From positions 38,536-49,703 of the forward strand of contig DDYO01000118.1 in assembly GCA_002348045.1 (NCBI GenBank): a stretch of 11,168 nt of DNA. The letters are read 5' to 3'. Origin of the DNA: Anaerolineales bacterium UBA2232. Lineage in GTDB: Bacteria > Chloroflexota > Anaerolineae > UBA2200. The translations under genes and the position numbers were made by a program. The notes below the pieces were generated by a model. It worked only from the letters and a program-made list of their open reading frames with translations, was not told the origin of the DNA and made no database searches. Positions 1 to 7,262 of this stretch are shown here, piece by piece (positions within the stretch are counted from its first letter, which is position 1; each line of letters begins with the position of its first letter).

Positions 1-427
1 TTGGGCGGTTGTGAAGCAGTTCCTCAACCGAGAGTGTCGCTACATCGGTCGCTCCGTAGAGCTCCCTCGCCGTACGTACGGCGGACGGGTCAGCATCGAT
101 ACCTGTCACTCGATATCCCCTCTGGGCCGCCAGGTGTAAGAAAGCCCCGCTTCCGCACCCCACTTCCAGCAGATGTGCACCCGGGTTCAGGGCCAGGGAG
201 AAGAATGCCCGGTAGCGCCAATCCTGTCTTGCCAGCAGGCTGAAAACCCGGCTACGCCGAGTGCGTCGTTCAACGTACAAATGTGACTGCTGGTACCACT
301 CTGCACCCGGATTGCGCATGGGGTCGCTGTACCACAGGCCGCAGGATCGACATTCAAACACAGCATAATCGCCCACCGTTGACAGGTGGATCGAGCTTGG
401 TATGCGGCAGACAGGGCAGCTAGGCAT
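1..427 (-). CDS. Zinc-ribbon class I SAM-dependent methyltransferase (partial, cut by left edge)
   Basis: Translating the minus strand from the ATG at 427 gives 142 codons with no stop, so the C-terminal part lies outside the window. Two Cys pairs (C4-x2-C7 and C26-x2-C29) form a small zinc-ribbon-like N-terminus. SAM-binding motif I, LLEVGCGSGAF (86-96), follows, then GIDADPSAV (109-117), where the acidic residue would hold the SAM ribose. Proteins with this Cys-rich head and Rossmann methyltransferase fold are frequent in polysaccharide loci, where they are thought to methylate sugars; that role is inferred here. The gene starts 9 nt after the stop of the upstream glycosyltransferase. An AAGGAG sits at 443-448 inside that gene's end, 15 nt from the ATG, which is rather far. 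An in-frame TGA (the upstream gene's own stop) excludes an earlier start. The family is clear; the substrate is unknown. Confidence 0.85.
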   Translation of the reverse strand, partial: MPSCPVCRIPSSIHLSTVGDYAVFECRSCGLWYSDPMRNPGAEWYQQSHLYVERRTRRSRVFSLLARQDWRYRAFFSLALNPGAHLLEVGCGSGAFLHLAAQRGYRVTGIDADPSAVRTARELYGATDVATLSVEELLHNRP

Positions 428-436
428 GAGTCTTGT

Positions 437-1609
437 TCACCACTCCTTGCGACGCACTACCAGATCAACTGCGCCTGCCGTCCAGGCTGCCCAATCCGCA
501 AGCAGGTAGGCTGGAGTGAGAAGGACAGACCGCCACGAGAGATTCACCCCATGGAACAGATGGGCAAACCGCAGATAGCGCAGACGAGCTGAAACCGCAT
601 GCATCAACAGCACACTATACAGGCCCAGCAACCAGCCGACGGCTGTGTGTGCTCCGAGGCCGGCCGCGATGGCCGCTGCAAGGGGCGTGCCAAGCATGGC
701 AAGGCCGGCAAGGGCAGTGAGCTGCGCGAGTCGCAGCTCTTTCACTGCACCAAATGCTGGCGCGTGCAACCATAGGTTACGCACCCAGCGGGACTGCCGC
801 CGCCAGTAGGACCAGCAGGTGTCGGGATAGCGCGTATGTACAGCGCCGTCCCGAACCCATCGTATCTTGTACCCTGCCCGCACCAGGCACTTGCCCAGGT
901 AGTAGTCCGTGCCAGTGCGCACGTCGGCATCGAACCCCCCTGCCTCCAGAAGGGCCTCGCGTCGGACCGCGCAGTTGCGGCCCAGCAGGCCGGTGACGTA
1001 ATCCGGCTGGCGCGCATTGACGTACAGGTCGGTGCACCACTGGTGGATTACGAAGGGGTTGCTCTCCTGGCGGAGCAGGGGACGCGAGGTCCCCGTCGTG
1101 GCCTCCTCCAGCCCCTGCAGAAGCGGCGCCAGGGTGCCCACAAATGCGCCGTCGCTGAGCAGGCAGTCGGCGTCGGTGAGGTAAAGGATTTCCCCGTCCG
1201 CCTGCTCCAGGCAGCGCCGCAAGGCCCCTTGCTTGCCTTCGCCTGGATGCTGCTCCAACACCTTGACCTGCGAGCTGGCATAAGCGCTGGCCAGGCGGTA
1301 CGTGCCATCGGGGCCTCCCGCACAAAGGATCAGCTGTTTGCGGGGGTAGCTCAACGCCAGGAATGACCGAATGTGATCGTCGATCATCTCGGCCTCGTTC
1401 CATGCCGCCACCAGGACGCTCACGTTCAGGGCCCCGGCAGACTGGGCAGCGTCCGCAGCGGATACACGCTGGCTCCGGTCTTCCTGTTCCGCACACGATC
1501 GCTGGGCCAGGGCGCGATCCCTCAGCCATTGCCACCCGTTCCACAAAGCCACAGCCGCCATGCCAGTTATGGTCAGCCACATTGTGTGATCTTTCAACCA
1601 GGTCCACAC
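437..1609 (-). CDS. Membrane-anchored family 2 glycosyltransferase (GT2)
   Basis: A 390-residue inner-membrane GT2. One N-terminal membrane segment (about 9-27) is followed by a linker and a GT-A catalytic domain (about 62-280). That domain shows VSVLVAAWNEAEMID (63-77), the metal/nucleotide-binding TDAD (145-148), the acceptor region GLLGRNCAVRREAL (207-220) and a GTDYYLG segment (233-239) with a candidate catalytic Asp235. The last signature reads RQSRW (271-275), where cellulose- and PNAG-synthase relatives have QxxRW; the Gln is replaced by Arg. Three further hydrophobic segments (about 296-312, 322-340, 360-384) complete a processive-type layout. It would transfer a sugar from a nucleotide-sugar donor at the cytoplasmic face. 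The GTG start lies 5 nt after the stop of the upstream gene and has no strong Shine-Dalgarno; Met10 (ATG at 1582) is an alternative. Donor and product are unknown. Confidence 0.88.
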   Translation of the reverse strand: MWTWLKDHTMWLTITGMAAVALWNGWQWLRDRALAQRSCAEQEDRSQRVSAADAAQSAGALNVSVLVAAWNEAEMIDDHIRSFLALSYPRKQLILCAGGPDGTYRLASAYASSQVKVLEQHPGEGKQGALRRCLEQADGEILYLTDADCLLSDGAFVGTLAPLLQGLEEATTGTSRPLLRQESNPFVIHQWCTDLYVNARQPDYVTGLLGRNCAVRREALLEAGGFDADVRTGTDYYLGKCLVRAGYKIRWVRDGAVHTRYPDTCWSYWRRQSRWVRNLWLHAPAFGAVKELRLAQLTALAGLAMLGTPLAAAIAAGLGAHTAVGWLLGLYSVLLMHAVSARLRYLRFAHLFHGVNLSWRSVLLTPAYLLADWAAWTAGAVDLVVRRKEW

Positions 1610-1614
1610 CGCCG

Positions 1615-2922
1615 TCAGGATAACCCCACCCCCACCGTGAGCAGGCCTTTGTCCTCTGCCCAGGGCTCTTCCTTGTTCCAGTGGTATAGGCGCTCTCCGT
1701 TACGGAGGAGAGCGATGGCCGTCGTATCCTCACGATAGACCAGCCGCACTCCGTTCCACGTACACTGAGTTTGCACATCGCTGTTTCGCCATCCTGTGCT
1801 TCCCGGAGCGTTCGGCACCTGCTGGGTGAGCCAACGAAAGGCCTTGTCATTCCAGCCACACACGGGCAAGAGATCGCGGAACTCGGGCACGGGGCCGGGT
1901 GGTCGCTGGCCTGCGGCCTGGGAAGCAAAGCCGTGGGCGGTGCGGAACGCGCCGCTGGGCATCTGCCCGCTCAACAGCCATTGGCGGGTCGGCTCGGAAT
2001 CGGCATCCACGCCATGGGGCCGCAGCAGGTCCTGGGCCCGCAGGATGTCGGCCGTGGCAGCGATCCACTGCGGATAACGGTTCACCTGGCCGCCCGCGTA
2101 CACCACTTGGGGAAAGCTGCCATCGTCCCGGCGCTGGCGCAGGACAAAGGCCATCCCACGTTTGGCGCCCTCGAGCCAGCGCTCTTTCCCGTTCCACTGG
2201 TAACCTGCGACCAGCCCAGACACACAGCGAGCGATATAATAGGGAAAGTACTTGTGGATCAGCCGGCCATTGTGGCTGTACTGGGCAATGGCCCCGTCCA
2301 GAACGCCTCCATCCACCTGATGCGACAGCACGGTGTCCAGAGTGGGCCTAGCGTACACTTCTGCCCATTCCTCGTTGCCGGTCACGGCAGACCACTTGAG
2401 CAACGCTTCCACCAGGGTGGCCGACTTGTTGGGGACAAAGGACGGGACAGCAGGGTGGTCACGGAAAGCGCTCCGCTCCGCATCCCACAGCCTGGCAATG
2501 TAGTAGCCGCGCAAGTTGCGCTCCGCAGTTGCCAGGTAGACCTGCCAGCCCGTTTCGCCGTGCACTCGCAAGGCTTCGGCCAGGGACAAGAGGGCCAGGT
2601 CGGCAGCCGCTTCGTGGGGCGTGCCGCCCGTTCCGGGGTTGAGCTCAAACTCGGAGTTTCGGTAGTTTCCCGATGGCAGTTGGCCGGCAACCAGGTCGTC
2701 GCCGGCGCGCCTGGCTTTTGCCAGCCACTGGCCGTCGCCGGTGGCGGCCCACAGGTTTAGGTAGCCGAGGATGATGCCCTCGTAGCGCCAGTCCAGGCCG
2801 GGACCGGTGTAGTCCAGGCAATCCCGCCACCAGTGCGCCACGGGTCCGCCGTATCCTCCCGGCTGTCGCATGGTCTCAAACCAGGCCTCGAGCCCCGCTA
2901 CTGCCTGACCGATCTCACCCAT
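1615..2922 (-). CDS. Alpha/alpha-toroid (six-hairpin-like) carbohydrate-active protein
   Basis: A 435-residue protein with no signal peptide or membrane segment, so probably cytoplasmic. It carries repeating helical-hairpin signatures of six-hairpin glycosidases, lyases and epimerases. The pattern 'TGDGQWLAKARRAGDDLVAG' (61-80) recurs as 'TGNEEW' (181-186) and 'NGKERWLEGAKRG' (244-256), each followed by a glycine-rich turn such as LPSGNYRNSE (82-91), DGSFPQ (267-272) and MPSGAFRTAHG (321-331). Aromatic residues are abundant, as in sugar-binding clefts (HWW 30-32, HKYFPYYIARC 223-233). The fold suggests hydrolysis, lysis or C5-epimerisation of a glycan, but no catalytic pair can be assigned by eye. 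I chose the ATG at 2922: it overlaps the upstream stop by 8 nt and has GGGGAC 4 nt upstream. An in-frame ATG at 2955 would add 11 residues and overlap by 41 nt. Its place between glycosyltransferases implies glycan processing or quality control. Confidence 0.6.
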   Translation of the reverse strand: MGEIGQAVAGLEAWFETMRQPGGYGGPVAHWWRDCLDYTGPGLDWRYEGIILGYLNLWAATGDGQWLAKARRAGDDLVAGQLPSGNYRNSEFELNPGTGGTPHEAAADLALLSLAEALRVHGETGWQVYLATAERNLRGYYIARLWDAERSAFRDHPAVPSFVPNKSATLVEALLKWSAVTGNEEWAEVYARPTLDTVLSHQVDGGVLDGAIAQYSHNGRLIHKYFPYYIARCVSGLVAGYQWNGKERWLEGAKRGMAFVLRQRRDDGSFPQVVYAGGQVNRYPQWIAATADILRAQDLLRPHGVDADSEPTRQWLLSGQMPSGAFRTAHGFASQAAGQRPPGPVPEFRDLLPVCGWNDKAFRWLTQQVPNAPGSTGWRNSDVQTQCTWNGVRLVYREDTTAIALLRNGERLYHWNKEEPWAEDKGLLTVGVGLS

Positions 2923-3646
2923 GCGCGTCCCCGGTTCCCCCACTGGCGCGGGCATGGGTCAACGTCACCGGTGAGAGGCGCCACCAGATGCCCCCTTCCC
3001 GGTAGTGGCGGCGCATCCAATACAGGCAGCGGTCTGCCCAGGCGGGGCGACCCAACGCCTCGGCAAGTTGCGCCAGTTTCGTCCAGGCGATGGCGCGCGG
3101 TCCGTGAAACGACACTTGCCCTGCTGCCTGCCACCCGGCAGCCAGCAGGGTGCGCCAGGCCGCGCCAGGAGTCAGGGGACGCTCGGACGGCCGCGGCTGC
3201 CGCTGCCACACTGGAAGATAGCGCCGCAATGAGCTGGACGTGATCACGTCGAGGGTCGCTCCAGTAGCAGCCAGCTGTTTCAGCCGGCCCGCGACCGTTG
3301 CTGCCGACGCAGCTTCCGGCTCGGCCCACAGCATGGCCGAATAGCGTCTCAGCCCGGTAGACAGATCGACGGCCCGGATGGGACCCCAGCTCCACGGCGC
3401 CGCCTGCGCCACGAACTCGCCCGCGTCGAGAACACCGGTGCCGGCGAGGTCCAGGGGCGCCGGACAGCGCTTGAGGAGCTCGACCCCGTGGACGGCTGAG
3501 CTTACTACCGCCAGGGCTGGCCCCGGTGTCCGTGTCAGGGCAGCTGCCGCTAGATCGAATGCCTGGCTGTACTCCCAGCATGCCCGCCGCAAGTACAGGT
3601 CCTGGACAGTCCACCCGTCCGTAAGACTCTCTTCGCTGGTCCCCAA
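2915..3646 (-). CDS. Unrecognised protein of the glycan operon, possibly a degenerate methyltransferase fold
   Basis: A 243-residue soluble protein I do not recognise. It starts at a TTG with GGAG (3653-3656) 6 nt upstream; an in-frame TAG at 3662-3664 excludes a longer product. It is rich in Ala, Trp and Arg. Alternating hydrophobic stretches (ALAVVSSAV 44-52, ATLDVITSSSLRRYLPVW at about 129-146) and a late AGW-x-AAGQVSFHGPRAIAW segment resemble the last strands of class I methyltransferases, where an 'LxPGGxLxVxTP' strand precedes the terminal hairpin. The glycine-rich SAM motif I is absent, so enzymatic methyl transfer is doubtful; a structural or regulatory partner role is possible. It overlaps the toroid gene by 8 nt (ATGGGTGA), a sign of translational coupling and of joint function. 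That it is coding is well supported by position and start; the fold assignment is weak inference. Confidence 0.65.
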   Translation of the reverse strand: MGTSEESLTDGWTVQDLYLRRACWEYSQAFDLAAAALTRTPGPALAVVSSAVHGVELLKRCPAPLDLAGTGVLDAGEFVAQAAPWSWGPIRAVDLSTGLRRYSAMLWAEPEAASAATVAGRLKQLAATGATLDVITSSSLRRYLPVWQRQPRPSERPLTPGAAWRTLLAAGWQAAGQVSFHGPRAIAWTKLAQLAEALGRPAWADRCLYWMRRHYREGGIWWRLSPVTLTHARASGGTGDAHG

Positions 3647-3652
3647 ACTCGG

Positions 3653-3656
3653 CTCC
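3653..3656 (-). promoter_or_regulatory. Ribosome binding site GGAG deciding a TTG start
   Basis: GGAG on the minus strand ends 6 nt before the TTG at 3646. With an in-frame stop just upstream and no closer ATG, it fixes the start of the unrecognised protein and supports its being translated. Confidence 0.5.
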
Positions 3657-3701
3657 GCCTTCTAACCCTGTGCGCCCAGGACTACTACGAGGACTCTGTT
3701 C

Positions 3702-3737
3702 TGGTCCCTCTGATTATCGGTTCGGGTCAAGGGACCA
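3702..3737 (-). repeat. Inverted repeat in the gap between the GT4 and the unknown gene
   Basis: TGGTCCCT (3702-3709) and AGGGACCA (3730-3737) are perfect 8-bp complements around a 20-nt spacer, in the only sizeable gap (3647-3777) inside the glycan locus. No T-run follows on the minus strand, so it is not a classical intrinsic terminator. It could be an operator, a partial terminator or attenuator, or an RNA-processing hairpin that changes expression between the two halves of the operon. The rest of the gap shows nothing else I can name. Confidence 0.4.
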
Positions 3738-3777
3738 CCTTGGAGTGGGAGAAAGGGCAGTGGTGAAAGTGTCCCAT

Positions 3778-4920
3778 CTAGCTGGCCAAGACCTCCTGGT
3801 AAACCTGCTCCAGCCGCGCGATGATTCTTGGCCATGTATAGGCTGCCTCTACCTTTGCCCGTCCCACTACCCCCATTTCCTGGCGACGTGAGGGATCATC
3901 CAGAAGCGCTCCGATGGCCTGCGCCAGGCGGGCAACGTCTCCCGGGGGCACCAGCAGGCCAGCCTCTCCGTCGCTGACCACCGAACGGACGCCAGGCAGG
4001 TTGCTGGCGATGACTGGCTTGCCGGTGGCCATGGCCTCCAGGAGCACCACGCCAAAGGCCTCACCTCGTGTGGTTGAGGGCAGCACGAGCAGGTCACACA
4101 GAGCATAGTGAGCGGGCAAATCCGGGTCTGATACGCGGCCACAGAACCGGACACGATCGCTCAACCCGATGCGATGGGCCTGCTGCTCATAGGAGGGGCG
4201 CAGGTCGCCGTCGCCCACCACGAGCAACCGGATGTTCTCGCCCTGGAGGCTCGCCAACGCCTGCAAGAGATCCGGCACGCCCTTAAAGTAGTGGGCTCGA
4301 TCCAGGGCACCCACAAACAGTACTACCCGGTCGGTGGGCTGGATGCCATACCGGGTCCGCAGCAAGCTGCTATCCAGGTTCGGTCGAAATCGGTCGATGT
4401 CCACCCCGTTGGGCAATTGGTTGATCTTCTCCGGAGCCTGGCTCAGCCAGGGCAACAGCCGGGAGGACTCGGCATAGTCCAGCGAGGTGACAAGAATCCT
4501 GCGCGCCCGGTCAATGATAAGCCTGCCCAGCAGGTGGTGGTGGAGGCGCTCCGGCCAGCGGAGCACGCCAGCCAGGAGTACGTCCTGGTGGTACGTGATA
4601 ATGTACTTTGGCCCCGTCGAGAGCGCCCGAAGATACACCATTTCGGCGCCAAAGTAGAACGGATAGTGCAGGTGGATCAGGTCAAAGCCTCTCAAGTGCA
4701 AAAGGCCGGGCAGGAGTGGCGCGTTCCCCAGGCGTAACAGTGTCGGCAAGCGCCGCACGACGATCTCTGCTAGGTCTGGGGTCAGAGCCGGGCCATTGGC
4801 AGCTGTGAACACCGTGACCTGATGGCCCCGCCGAGCCATGCCCAGGGCGTTGTGGTAGCATACCACTCCCGTGCCCGAGTAGCTGGGAGGGAAGGTGGCC
4901 GTGACATGAGCGATGCGCAC
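3778..4920 (-). CDS. Family 4 glycosyltransferase (GT4, GT-B fold)
   Basis: A 380-residue soluble or membrane-peripheral retaining glycosyltransferase of normal length for the family. The N-terminal Rossmann domain opens MRIAHVTATFPPSYSGTG (1-18), with the glycine-rich acceptor loop and HQVTVFT (33-39), and contains LIHLHYPFYFGA (81-92). The C-terminal donor domain has VVLFVGALDR (199-208) ending in FKG (212-214), then LLVVGDGDL (232-240), and the EX7E signature with E287 and E295 in GEAFGVVLLEAMATGKPVIA. It closes with GEAGLLVPPGD (318-328) and a helix crossing back to domain 1. It would transfer a sugar from a nucleotide donor to a growing lipid-linked glycan. The start is GTG with AGGTGG 6 nt upstream, embedded in the stop region of the preceding GT2 gene (3-nt gap), so the two are co-transcribed. 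Donor sugar and linkage cannot be read from sequence. Confidence 0.93.
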   Translation of the reverse strand: MRIAHVTATFPPSYSGTGVVCYHNALGMARRGHQVTVFTAANGPALTPDLAEIVVRRLPTLLRLGNAPLLPGLLHLRGFDLIHLHYPFYFGAEMVYLRALSTGPKYIITYHQDVLLAGVLRWPERLHHHLLGRLIIDRARRILVTSLDYAESSRLLPWLSQAPEKINQLPNGVDIDRFRPNLDSSLLRTRYGIQPTDRVVLFVGALDRAHYFKGVPDLLQALASLQGENIRLLVVGDGDLRPSYEQQAHRIGLSDRVRFCGRVSDPDLPAHYALCDLLVLPSTTRGEAFGVVLLEAMATGKPVIASNLPGVRSVVSDGEAGLLVPPGDVARLAQAIGALLDDPSRRQEMGVVGRAKVEAAYTWPRIIARLEQVYQEVLAS

Positions 4921-4923
4921 CCG

Positions 4924-6051
4924 CTACCACCTAATCAGGACGCGCGCTAGCCGGTACAGCACAAAGAACAGAGGGTCGAAGACGGCTTGCGCCAGGAACG
5001 CCACAGCGCCGCCGCCCGTCTGCCGAAAGTCAAGCCGGTAGACGCTCTGCGCAATTAAGACGTGGTCTGGGACTACTCTCAGCGCCTGCACCTCCCGTCG
5101 GCTGCGGAGCCAATGGCGATGGTGGCGCAGGATCCAGGCGTAGGCCTGCAATTTGTTCATAAGGTGACGCCGATCTCGTAGCAGTGCAAATCCCCACGTG
5201 ACGGCCTCCCCGAGCATCAGGGCAGGGAGCAGAACAAGAATGCTCGGCCAGCGCAGGCACTTGAGCAGCATGAGGTACCGATTTCTCTCCTGGTAAAAGA
5301 TCTTGCGAGGCCCGAAACGCAGGGTGTAGTCGTGGTACACAACGGACTGCGGGACATAGAGGCAGGTGTAGCCTGCCAGCCGTGCCCGCCAGGACAGATC
5401 GGTGTCCTCCATGTACATAAAGAAACTCTCGTCAAAACCTCCGAGGGCCTGGAACAACCCTCGCCTGATCGCAAAGGCGGCGCCAGAGACTGCCGAGACC
5501 TCCTCCAGCACACCGAACTGTGTCCCTTCCTGCTGCACTCCTCGACACAGAGTCAGGCCCGTGAAGTGGACCTCGTTACCGCACGTGTTGATGTGCCGGG
5601 GGTCTTGCGCCAAAAGGATCTTGGACGTTGCCAGCCCCGCGTGTGGATGCGAGTCAATGACCTCTGCGAGCCTGTCAAGCCAGTCGGCGGCAACCGCGGT
5701 GTCCGGGTTCAGAAACGCCAGGATCCTTCCCCTGGCTCGTTGGGCAGTCAGGTTGGCTGCCCAGCCAAACCCCCGGTTCTCGGCACTGCGGATAAGCTCA
5801 ACCTGAGGGAAGGCCCGCTCCACATAGCTGACGCTTCCATCGGTCGAGGCATTGTCTATGAGCAGAACCTCATCGGCGGGACCCAGGCTGGCCAGAAGGG
5901 ACGATAGGCATGGTTCTAGATAGCGCAGGCTGTTGTAGTTCACGATAATGACCGTTGCCCGACAACTCAAGTTGGATGCTTCTGCTGTCGTTTCGAGGGC
6001 CTGGGTGCAGAGTAGGGGTGAGACCGTCATGGCGGGCCGGCTGTCGCTCAT
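4924..6051 (-). CDS. Family 2 glycosyltransferase, rhamnosyltransferase-like
   Basis: A 375-residue inverting GT2. After a non-conserved N-terminus of about 30 residues come VIIVNYNSLRYLEPCLSSL (34-52), VLLIDNASTDGS (62-73) and ENRGFGWAANL (91-101). The metal-binding motif is NPDT (115-118), the DxD variant usual in rhamnosyltransferases of the WbbL type. The acceptor/catalytic block is SGAAFAIRR (189-197) and GGFDESFFMYMEDTDLSWR (204-222), with the candidate base in the EDTD. C-terminal hydrophobic stretches (about 269-292 and 345-372) suggest membrane association. It probably adds a deoxyhexose such as rhamnose to a lipid-linked acceptor, but donor specificity is only family-level inference. 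Start ATG and upstream stop share ATGA (6048-6051), so translation is coupled to the preceding GT2; no separate Shine-Dalgarno is evident. Confidence 0.92.
   Translation of the reverse strand: MSDSRPAMTVSPLLCTQALETTAEASNLSCRATVIIVNYNSLRYLEPCLSSLLASLGPADEVLLIDNASTDGSVSYVERAFPQVELIRSAENRGFGWAANLTAQRARGRILAFLNPDTAVAADWLDRLAEVIDSHPHAGLATSKILLAQDPRHINTCGNEVHFTGLTLCRGVQQEGTQFGVLEEVSAVSGAAFAIRRGLFQALGGFDESFFMYMEDTDLSWRARLAGYTCLYVPQSVVYHDYTLRFGPRKIFYQERNRYLMLLKCLRWPSILVLLPALMLGEAVTWGFALLRDRRHLMNKLQAYAWILRHHRHWLRSRREVQALRVVPDHVLIAQSVYRLDFRQTGGGAVAFLAQAVFDPLFFVLYRLARVLIRW
4927..4932 (-). promoter_or_regulatory. Ribosome binding site AGGTGG for the GT4 GTG start
   Basis: AGGTGG on the minus strand lies 6 nt before the GTG at 4920 and abuts the TAG stop (4924-4926) of the upstream GT2. 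It justifies the GTG start and suggests reinitiation between the two glycosyltransferase genes. Confidence 0.5.
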
Positions 6052-6983
6052 TCGCGCTGGTGAGGCCTCACGAGTTCGATCAAAAGTCCCCGTACCGAGT
6101 GCAACATGATACCTGTGAACAGCATCAAACCACCCAATATGGTGAGGAGAACACAGATCAGAGCGTAGCCGACGGCCAGATTCTGCGTCCGCCCGTAAAT
6201 GCTCACTACCATCAGCCCATAGCCCAGCCCTGCCAGCAGTGCTACCAACCCTGGCACGCCGAAGAAAAACAGCGGACGGTACTGGCCCACCAGTTGCAGC
6301 ACTCCGTTGAGAACCACGAGTCCGTGAACAACAATGGGGCGCTTGGGCTTGTCCGGATAGTAACCGTTGATGGAAACCTCGATGAGCCGCAGGTTCCGCT
6401 CGCGGATAATGAACTGCATTTCCGACTCGGCGGAAAAGCCCTTGGAGGATAGATGGATGGCCTCCAGAGCCCGTCGAGAGAAGGCACGAAATCCGCTCTG
6501 CGAGTCGGTAGCCCGGGTATCGGAGAACGCGTTTGTTAGGAACGTGAACGCGCGGTGGCCGATGATACGGACCAGGGGCACAGAAGTGTGGTCACCCAAG
6601 TAGCGCGATCCCACTACCACATCAGCCTCACCGTTGAGGATAGGCGCTGCGACCGCGGGGATTTCTTTGGTCATATGCTGCCCGTCGCCATCGAGGATTA
6701 CCACGGCCTCCGCGTCGGTCGCTCTTGCTCGCGCCAATCCGCTGTTCAGCGCGACGCCCTTGCCCCGATTGTGTTCATGTCGCACAACCACGGCGCCAGC
6801 GGCCTCGGCGATCTCTGCGGTGCCGTCGACGGATCCATCGTCCACAACGATAACGGTGTGCGCGACTTGGCGCGCGCTCAGGACCACGCTGCCAATAAAA
6901 CGCTCTTCATTGTAGGCGCATATCACGCACACGATCTTGCGCAAGCCAGGGCTTATGTCACGCTGCGACTTTGGCCCATACAT
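6048..6983 (-). CDS. Family 2 glycosyltransferase, dolichol-phosphate sugar synthase-like, with C-terminal membrane segments
   Basis: With the ATG at 6983 this is a 311-residue protein. The GT-A domain has VICAYNEERFIGSVV (20-34), VIVVDDGSVDGTAEIA (44-59), HNRGKGVALNSGLARA (71-86) and the metal-binding DGDGQH (98-103), then VVVGSRYLGD (122-131) and DSQSGFRAFSR (160-170), a block diagnostic of DPM1/polyprenyl-phosphate sugar synthases. Two C-terminal membrane hairpins (about 237-262 and 267-297) anchor it. The likely reaction is transfer of a hexose from a nucleotide sugar to polyprenyl phosphate, giving a lipid-linked donor. It is the first gene of the glycan operon. A TTG at 7073 would add 30 residues that look unlike the family; the ATG has AGGGG at 6995-6999, 11 nt upstream, so I prefer it. 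The stop overlaps the next gene as ATGA. Confidence 0.9.
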   Translation of the reverse strand: MYGPKSQRDISPGLRKIVCVICAYNEERFIGSVVLSARQVAHTVIVVDDGSVDGTAEIAEAAGAVVVRHEHNRGKGVALNSGLARARATDAEAVVILDGDGQHMTKEIPAVAAPILNGEADVVVGSRYLGDHTSVPLVRIIGHRAFTFLTNAFSDTRATDSQSGFRAFSRRALEAIHLSSKGFSAESEMQFIIRERNLRLIEVSINGYYPDKPKRPIVVHGLVVLNGVLQLVGQYRPLFFFGVPGLVALLAGLGYGLMVVSIYGRTQNLAVGYALICVLLTILGGLMLFTGIMLHSVRGLLIELVRPHQRE

Positions 6984-7163
6984 CGATCGTGTTTCCCCTG
7001 GAGCAACAAACCCATCCACAGGTGCAGTCCTTTCGAAACCCGGGCACGCTCCGCCCTTCCGGCGCACCGGCAAATGCGTCAGACTCGTTGCAGCGGCAGC
7101 AGAACCCTTGGGTTCGCCCGCGCTGTTCCCGCTGGTTTGATAATTGGGATTCGTCGAAAGGCG

Positions 7164-7175
7164 CGATGATCATCG
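7164..7175. repeat. 12-bp perfect palindrome in the glycan-operon leader
   Basis: CGATGATCATCG reads the same on both strands. It lies about 80 nt downstream of the predicted transcription start and could be an operator half or chance. A second small inverted repeat, GAACCC-TT-GGGTTC, lies at 7102-7115. The remaining leader (6984-7256) shows no riboswitch class I recognise. Confidence 0.25.
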
Positions 7176-7262
7176 ATGGGGCGGGCCGTTACGTTAGTGC
7201 CTTCGCGCCTCTGTTGGTCAACTGCGGCGGCTACAGACTCGCCCCCAGCCAGAATCACCTCA

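Noticed and set aside
68..83. 16-bp perfect palindrome CGCCGTACGTACGGCG
   Set aside because: It lies inside the methyltransferase coding sequence (Ser-Ala-Val-Arg-Thr-Ala codons) with no regulatory context. One such palindrome in 11 kb is not very improbable by chance.
836..1366. 176-codon open frame on the plus strand
   Set aside because: Antisense to the catalytic domain of the membrane GT2; no motif or start signal.
777..1928. 383-codon open frame on the minus strand
   Set aside because: It overlaps the GT2 and toroid genes in another frame, is Arg/Pro/Gly-rich low-pattern sequence, and both overlapped genes have clear or coherent domain signatures.
1771..2760. Long open frame of 329 codons on the plus strand
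   Set aside because: It lies fully antisense to the toroid gene, has no family-like pattern or good ribosome binding site, and is of the kind expected by chance in GC-rich coding DNA.
4174..4737. 187-codon open frame on the plus strand
   Set aside because: Antisense shadow of the GT4, which has its full EX7E signature.
7001..7073. Upstream TTG start for the first GT2 (30 extra residues)
   Set aside because: The added residues are unlike the N-terminus of the family, and the ATG at 6983 has a purine-rich AGGGG upstream.
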